Source of the DNA: Haloimpatiens lingqiaonensis
GTDB lineage: Bacteria; Bacillota; Clostridia; Clostridiales; Clostridiaceae
Reading direction: 5' to 3' (one strand)
Length of the DNA: 64,000 bases
Assembly: GCF_044502415.1 (NCBI RefSeq)
Contig: NZ_CP172402.1
The notes under the pieces were generated by a model. That model saw only the letters and a program-made list of their open reading frames with translations, did not search any database and was not told the origin of the DNA. The position numbers were made by a program, and so were the translations under genes. Of the stretch, positions 60,005-64,000 are shown piece after piece (within the stretch, counting starts at the first letter, position 1; every line of letters begins with the position of its first letter).

Positions 60005-62332
60005 ATGCAAATGTGTTCTGTTTGTCATAAAAATATAGCAACTATATATACTGCAAAAATACAAAATGGAAAGCAAGAAGTTGTAGGTTTATGTTTGCAG
60101 TGTGCAAAAAAAATGGGATATCCAATGATGGATCAAATATTAAGCGAGACAGGTATGAGTCCAGATGAATTTGAAAATGTTTCACAACAAATGAATAGCA
60201 TGCTACAAAATGTGAATATAGAGGAAGCAATGGAAGAAGTAAAGGAATTACAAGAGTCAGGAGAACTTGGGGATATGGGAGATGAAAATTCTCTTTCAAA
60301 CTTTTTTAAAAGTATATTTCCTAATGCGGGTTCTTTTAAGCAGCCTTTGGAGGATGAAGAAAGTAAAACAGAAAGAGCTTCAGTGGGCAAAGATACTAAA
60401 ATAAAAAATAAGAGAGTTAGAAAAAAGAGAAAGAATTTAGAGAATTATGGAATAAATTTAACTAGAAAAGCTAAAGAAGGCGGAGTAGATAAGGTTATAG
60501 GAAGAAATAGAGAAATAGATAGAGTGGTTCAGATATTGAATAGAAGAAATAAAAATAACCCGGTACTTATAGGAGAACCAGGAGTTGGTAAAACTGCCAT
60601 AGCGGAAGGATTAGCAGTTAGAATTGCAGAGAGAGAAATACCGGAAAAACTTTTTAATACAGAAGTATATTTGCTAGATCTTACATCAGTAGTTGCAGGA
60701 ACTCAATTTAGAGGTCAATTTGAAGCTAGAATGAAGGCCATTATAGAAGAAGCTAAGGAAAATGGAAATATTATTTTAGTAATAGATGAAATACACAATA
60801 TAATAGGTGCAGGGGAGGCGCAGGGTGGAGCCTTAAATGCTGCTAATATTTTAAAACCAGCACTGGCTAAAGGAGATATTCAAATACTTGGAGCCACTAC
60901 TTTAGAAGAATACAGAAAATATATAGAGAAGGATTCGGCTTTAGAAAGAAGATTTCAACCAGTGCTTGTAGAAGAACCATCTGTAAAGGATACTATTGAA
61001 ATAATAAAAGGAATAAAGCATTATTATGAGGAATATCATAAAGTTAAAATATCAGATCAGGTTATAGAAGCAGCTGCTAATTTATCAGAAAGGTATATAA
61101 GTGATAGATTTTTACCAGATAAAGCTATTGATGTTATTGATGAAGCTAGCTCAAGGGCAAATTTAAAAAACAAGGGATTAGTAGAAATTAAAGCATTAAA
61201 AGATGAAAAATATAAATTAGAAAGAACTATGGAAGAAGCTGCAGATAAAAATGATTATGAAAAGGCGGCGGATTATAAAGTAGAGCTTTGTAAACTTGAA
61301 GAAAAAATAAACCATATGGAAAAGGAATGTAGCCATATAGAATTAACATTAGAAGATGTAGCTTTTATAATAGAATCTTGGACTAAAATACCTGTGATGA
61401 AAGTAACTGAAGAGGAAGGGGAAAAATTACTAAACTTAGAAAAAACTCTTCATAGAAGAATAGTTGGGCAAGAAAAGGCTGTAGTTGCTTTATCCAAAGC
61501 TATAAGAAGAAATAGACTTGGATTTAGAAAAAGGAAAAAGCCTTCTTCATTCATATTTGTGGGACCTACAGGAGTAGGAAAAACTCAACTTGTAAAGACT
61601 CTTTCGGAAGAATTATTTGGTAGTGAAGATTCTCTTATAAGAATAGATATGTCAGAGTATATGGAAAAGCATACCGCATCTAAACTTATAGGGGCTCCTC
61701 CAGGGTATGTTGGTTATGATGAGGGTGGTCAGCTAACAGAAAAAGTTAGGAGAAAGCCATATTCAGTAATACTTTTAGATGAAATTGAAAAAGCTCATCC
61801 AGATGTTTTTAATATGTTACTTCAAATATTAGAGGATGGTAGACTTACAGATAGCCAAGGAAGAACAGTAAACTTTGAAAATACGGTAATAATAATGACT
61901 TCTAATGCGGGCACCAATTATAAGTCTTATGGCATAGGTTTTGCAAATGAGAGTTATCAAGTGGTAGAAAATAAGGTAAGAGATGCACTTAAAGAAACCT
62001 TTAAACCAGAATTTTTAAATAGGGTTGATGAAATAATAATATTCTCTAGCTTAACTAAGGAACAACTACATGAAATTTTGAATTTAATGTTGAAGGAAGT
62101 AATAGAAGAAATTGCTCATAAGGGAATTAATGTTGAAATAGCAGAAGAAGTAAAAGAATTTATAATACAAAAGGGATATAATCCTAAATATGGAGCAAGG
62201 CCGCTAAGAAGAGCAATACAAAAGTACATTGAAGACGAAATAGTAGAAGAGTATTTACAAAAGAAGTTTAAGAAAGGCGATAATATAGAAGTTGTATTAG
62301 AAAATGAAGAAATAAAAATAGAAATAAAATAA
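60005..62332 (+). CDS. clpE: ClpE-like AAA+ protein unfoldase
   Basis: The 775-residue Clp ATPase has an N-terminal zinc finger (CSVCHKN...CLQCAKK, about 4-38), a first AAA+ domain with GEPGVGKT (about 197), a short UVR-type coiled middle (KNDYEKAADYKVELCKLEE), and a second AAA+ domain with GPTGVGKT and a C-terminal D2 domain. It lacks the double N-domain of ClpC, which points to ClpE. It should unfold proteins for ClpP or refold them under stress. GGAGATG precedes ATG. I saw no clear CtsR site in the 48-base gap. Confidence 0.88.
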   Translation: MQMCSVCHKNIATIYTAKIQNGKQEVVGLCLQCAKKMGYPMMDQILSETGMSPDEFENVSQQMNSMLQNVNIEEAMEEVKELQESGELGDMGDENSLSNFFKSIFPNAGSFKQPLEDEESKTERASVGKDTKIKNKRVRKKRKNLENYGINLTRKAKEGGVDKVIGRNREIDRVVQILNRRNKNNPVLIGEPGVGKTAIAEGLAVRIAEREIPEKLFNTEVYLLDLTSVVAGTQFRGQFEARMKAIIEEAKENGNIILVIDEIHNIIGAGEAQGGALNAANILKPALAKGDIQILGATTLEEYRKYIEKDSALERRFQPVLVEEPSVKDTIEIIKGIKHYYEEYHKVKISDQVIEAAANLSERYISDRFLPDKAIDVIDEASSRANLKNKGLVEIKALKDEKYKLERTMEEAADKNDYEKAADYKVELCKLEEKINHMEKECSHIELTLEDVAFIIESWTKIPVMKVTEEEGEKLLNLEKTLHRRIVGQEKAVVALSKAIRRNRLGFRKRKKPSSFIFVGPTGVGKTQLVKTLSEELFGSEDSLIRIDMSEYMEKHTASKLIGAPPGYVGYDEGGQLTEKVRRKPYSVILLDEIEKAHPDVFNMLLQILEDGRLTDSQGRTVNFENTVIIMTSNAGTNYKSYGIGFANESYQVVENKVRDALKETFKPEFLNRVDEIIIFSSLTKEQLHEILNLMLKEVIEEIAHKGINVEIAEEVKEFIIQKGYNPKYGARPLRRAIQKYIEDEIVEEYLQKKFKKGDNIEVVLENEEIKIEIK

Positions 62333-62340
62333 ATTAAAGT

Positions 62341-62393
62341 AGCTGCTACATAACTAATTTAACAGTTATATATGTAACGGCTATTTTTTTAGA
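62341..62393 (+). terminator. Intrinsic terminator of clpE
   Basis: TACATAACT pairs with AGTTATATATGTA, with GCT/AGC at the base; TTTTTTTAG follows. Confidence 0.75.
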
Positions 62394-62583
62394 TAATTTC
62401 ATTATTAAAATAAATTAAAGGTGATTTTACAGATGAAAATATATTATATTACAATTATGCTTTACGTATGACAAAATAGGTATAATTTATTACAAGAACT
62501 ATTTCATATTAGTGAGAAAAGTGGTATAATTAGCCTGTAGTTCAAAACTATAAAAAATAAATATTTATACGAAGGATGATTTT

Positions 62584-63063
62584 ATGTTAAAGGTTTCATT
62601 ACTTGTGACGGTATTGAGAGGAATACCAGAGATTTATTTGTTGTTTATATTACTTTATATTTTGGATAATAAAAAAATAGATAGAAAAAAAATTATATTA
62701 TCTACATTTATCATTAGTATAATAATATACTTTGTTAGAAGTCTTCCAATACATTTTGGAGTACATACAATAATATTAACTATATTTAACATCATTGTTG
62801 CAGTTTATATAAATAAAATTAGTGCAATAAAAGTTATGTCAGGTTCTCTTATTGGCGCAATAATAATGTTTTTATGTGAAGGTATAAATTTATGGATTGT
62901 ACAAAAGTTTTTTAACATATCATTTTCACAAGGTTTTAAATGTACATTTAAAGGAATTATTTTTTCACTTCCATCGTTAATATTATTTTTAATTGCTGTT
63001 CTTACTTTAAAAAAGGTACTTAATAAGGAGGATGTTAGTGAGTGTGGTTCAAAAAATATGTAA
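62584..63063 (+). CDS. Unknown membrane protein of the agr locus
   Basis: The 159-residue protein has about five hydrophobic helices and a short hydrophilic tail (KEDVSECGSKNM). It overlaps the start of agrB by 26 bases, so the two are translationally coupled. I do not recognise a family. The layout, with an uncharacterised membrane protein in front of AgrB, suggests a role in sensing or export of the peptide signal, but this is inference. GAAGGATG precedes ATG. Two TATAAT-like -10 motifs lie upstream (62481, 62525). Confidence 0.7.
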   Translation: MLKVSLLVTVLRGIPEIYLLFILLYILDNKKIDRKKIILSTFIISIIIYFVRSLPIHFGVHTIILTIFNIIVAVYINKISAIKVMSGSLIGAIIMFLCEGINLWIVQKFFNISFSQGFKCTFKGIIFSLPSLILFLIAVLTLKKVLNKEDVSECGSKNM

Positions 63064-63703
63064 TAAATTATCGAAATATATATCTTTAAATTTGGAATTG
63101 GATAAAGATAAGGAAGAAGTAATAGAATACGGTATATTTGCTTGTATTCAAACTACATATTCAATTCTATGCATAATTATTGTAGGATTTTTTTTAAATG
63201 TATTAAAAGAGGCTATTATATTTTCATTTAGTGCGAGTTTTTTAAGAAGAACTTCAGGAGGAGTACATTCCAGCACACCAAACAGATGTGCCATAACAGG
63301 AGCAATTGTATCAGGAATTGTTTCATGGCTTATAAAAAATGTGATAGTTTATATGAACTTAAATATATTTTTACCTATTGGGGTAGCGATTTTTTTAATA
63401 TCCTATTACTTGATAAGTAAATTAGCACCAGTTGACAGTAAATCCAAACCTATAAAAAGCAAGGAAAAAAGAAATATGCTTAGAAAAAAATCTATTAAAA
63501 TATGGGGAACTTTATTTTTAATAAGTGTATCTTCTATGTATTTTTATTATATATATCATGTTGATTTGCTTTTAACATTTAGTATATGTATAAGTGCAGG
63601 GGTTTTATGGCAAGTTTTAAGTCTAACATATTTAGGACAAGCTTTTATTAATTTTACAGATATAATTTTTAATAAAATTTTTGTTTGGGGGTGGACTAAA
63701 TGA
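63038..63703 (+). CDS. agrB: Accessory gene regulator B, AgrD-processing endopeptidase
   Basis: A 221-residue AgrB with about five membrane helices. The catalytic His is in RRTSGGVHSSTPNRC and the Cys lies at the end of this segment. It cuts the C-terminal tail from AgrD and forms the thiolactone ring. GTG 63038 follows AAGGAGG with six bases between; ATG 63032 is too close to that site. Its stop overlaps the agrD start. Confidence 0.92.
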   Translation: MSVVQKICNKLSKYISLNLELDKDKEEVIEYGIFACIQTTYSILCIIIVGFFLNVLKEAIIFSFSASFLRRTSGGVHSSTPNRCAITGAIVSGIVSWLIKNVIVYMNLNIFLPIGVAIFLISYYLISKLAPVDSKSKPIKSKEKRNMLRKKSIKIWGTLFLISVSSMYFYYIYHVDLLLTFSICISAGVLWQVLSLTYLGQAFINFTDIIFNKIFVWGWTK

Positions 63704-63837
63704 AAAAAAAGATAGTTAAGGGTATATTGAGCTTAGGTGCAGTTTTATTTACATCAATAGCATTAACTACATCTGCTTATGCTTGCTATTTCTTTTTATA
63801 TCAACCAGAGGAACCAAAATGCTTAAGAGAAGAATAA
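63700..63837 (+). CDS. agrD: AgrD autoinducing peptide precursor
   Basis: The 45-residue precursor has an amphipathic/hydrophobic leader (KIVKGILSLGAVLFTSIALT), the core ACYFFLY, and the conserved tail QPEEPKCLREE. By alignment with clostridial AgrD proteins (core ACLWFT, tail HQPEEP) the mature signal is probably a five-residue thiolactone ring C-Y-F-F-L. An extra Cys in the tail (PKCLREE) is unusual. It starts in the agrB stop (ATGA). Confidence 0.9.
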   Translation: MKKKIVKGILSLGAVLFTSIALTTSAYACYFFLYQPEEPKCLREE

Positions 63838-63840
63838 TAA

Positions 63841-63875
63841 TTTAAAGGTGGTTAATGCCACCTTTAAATTTACAA
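63841..63875 (+). terminator. Hairpin after agrD
   Basis: TTTAAAGGTGG pairs with CCACCTTTAAA. It is followed by ATTTAC only, so it may be partial and let some transcription into the next gene. Confidence 0.65.
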
Positions 63876-63900
63876 ATTTAATTTGAGAGAGTGACTTTTA

Positions 63901-64000
63901 TGAATAAAGTTAAAGAAGATAAAACTAAAAGATTGAATGAATTAGTTGCTATAGTAAAATTAGTATTATTACTTCTTTGTGGTATAATAATTTTTCAAAA
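63901..64000 (+). CDS. Start of a membrane protein, possible agr sensor (3' end outside window)
   Basis: ATG 63901 follows GAGAGAGTGAC. The 33 visible codons give a charged start (MNKVKEDKTKRLNELVA) and then a hydrophobic helix (IVKLVLLLLCGIIIF). Its place after agrD suggests an AgrC-like kinase or an accessory membrane protein; the sequence seen is too short to tell. Confidence 0.6.

Noticed and set aside
1..64000. tRNA, rRNA genes or a replication origin
   Set aside because: I found no cloverleaf with a CCA-type end, no rRNA-like sequence and no DnaA-box cluster.

Overview
The window is AT-rich DNA from a low-GC Gram-positive, most likely a proteolytic Clostridium of the C. botulinum group I / C. 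sporogenes type. Supporting this are the A/T-rich codon usage, strong GGAGG-type ribosome binding sites, many T-tailed terminators, an anaerobic corrinoid/methyltransferase cluster, an aspartate transcarbamoylase regulatory gene beside pyrB, type-B dihydroorotate dehydrogenase genes, tRNA selenouridine synthase and an agrBD pair with a clostridial-type AgrD. The species assignment is inference. I saw no rRNA, tRNA or CRISPR array.

Layout. 1-1.2 kb: 3' end of an IS200/IS605-type tnpB with its right end. 1.2-6.9 kb: aromatic acid exporter homologue, then a corrinoid protein, two URO-D-family methyltransferases (the first frameshifted) and a corrinoid-activating ATPase. 7-17 kb: selU, a ZIP metal transporter, a phosphohexomutase, a MATE exporter, a DUF1292 protein, a frameshifted D-Ala-D-Ala ligase and a MocR-type regulator. 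16.4-17.4 kb: a nested palindrome built from several intergenic repeats. 17.4-23.3 kb: a sigma-54 regulon in which an enhancer-binding protein lies between a divergent cysteine desulfidase gene and a peptidase C26/amino acid permease pair, each of these two units having its own -24/-12 promoter. 23.8-27.5 kb: an EcsC/SHOCT protein that looks imported, a ferredoxin, a deleted glycosidase remnant and an amidohydrolase. 28.1-31.5 kb: an IS copy with a stop-mutated transposase, then thiD-thiE behind a TPP riboswitch. 31.6-41.3 kb: VanW-family protein, P1 peptidase, ferritin-like proteins, S1-domain protein, a decayed IS1595-type transposase, an acetyltransferase, tiny Lys-rich proteins and two flavodoxin-fold redox proteins. 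41.4-49.6 kb: pyrBI-C-F-K-D-E with a PyrR-type attenuator, interrupted by a 130-bp element (pyrC/pyrF) and a complete IS (pyrK/pyrD). 49.6-59.3 kb: nitroreductase-like protein, ferritin-like protein, ABC-F ATPase, holin-like membrane protein, an IS4-like transposase, an AraC/GH39-like fusion regulator and a second MATE exporter. 59.4-64 kb: ogt, a ClpE-like unfoldase and an agr quorum-sensing locus.

The most striking feature is the density of small non-coding repeats. There are three copies of a 128-130 bp two-hairpin element flanked by TTTAT. There is a family with TAACTCAACTTTCGCA-type termini, present as complete and solo copies. Composite palindromes have modules nested inside one another. 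Several touch genes: they supply a 3' end, sit just before ribosome binding sites, or interrupt the pyrimidine operon.

Two otherwise conserved genes (mtaA-like and ddl) carry apparent single-base insertions, so either this strain is decaying or the assembly has indel errors.
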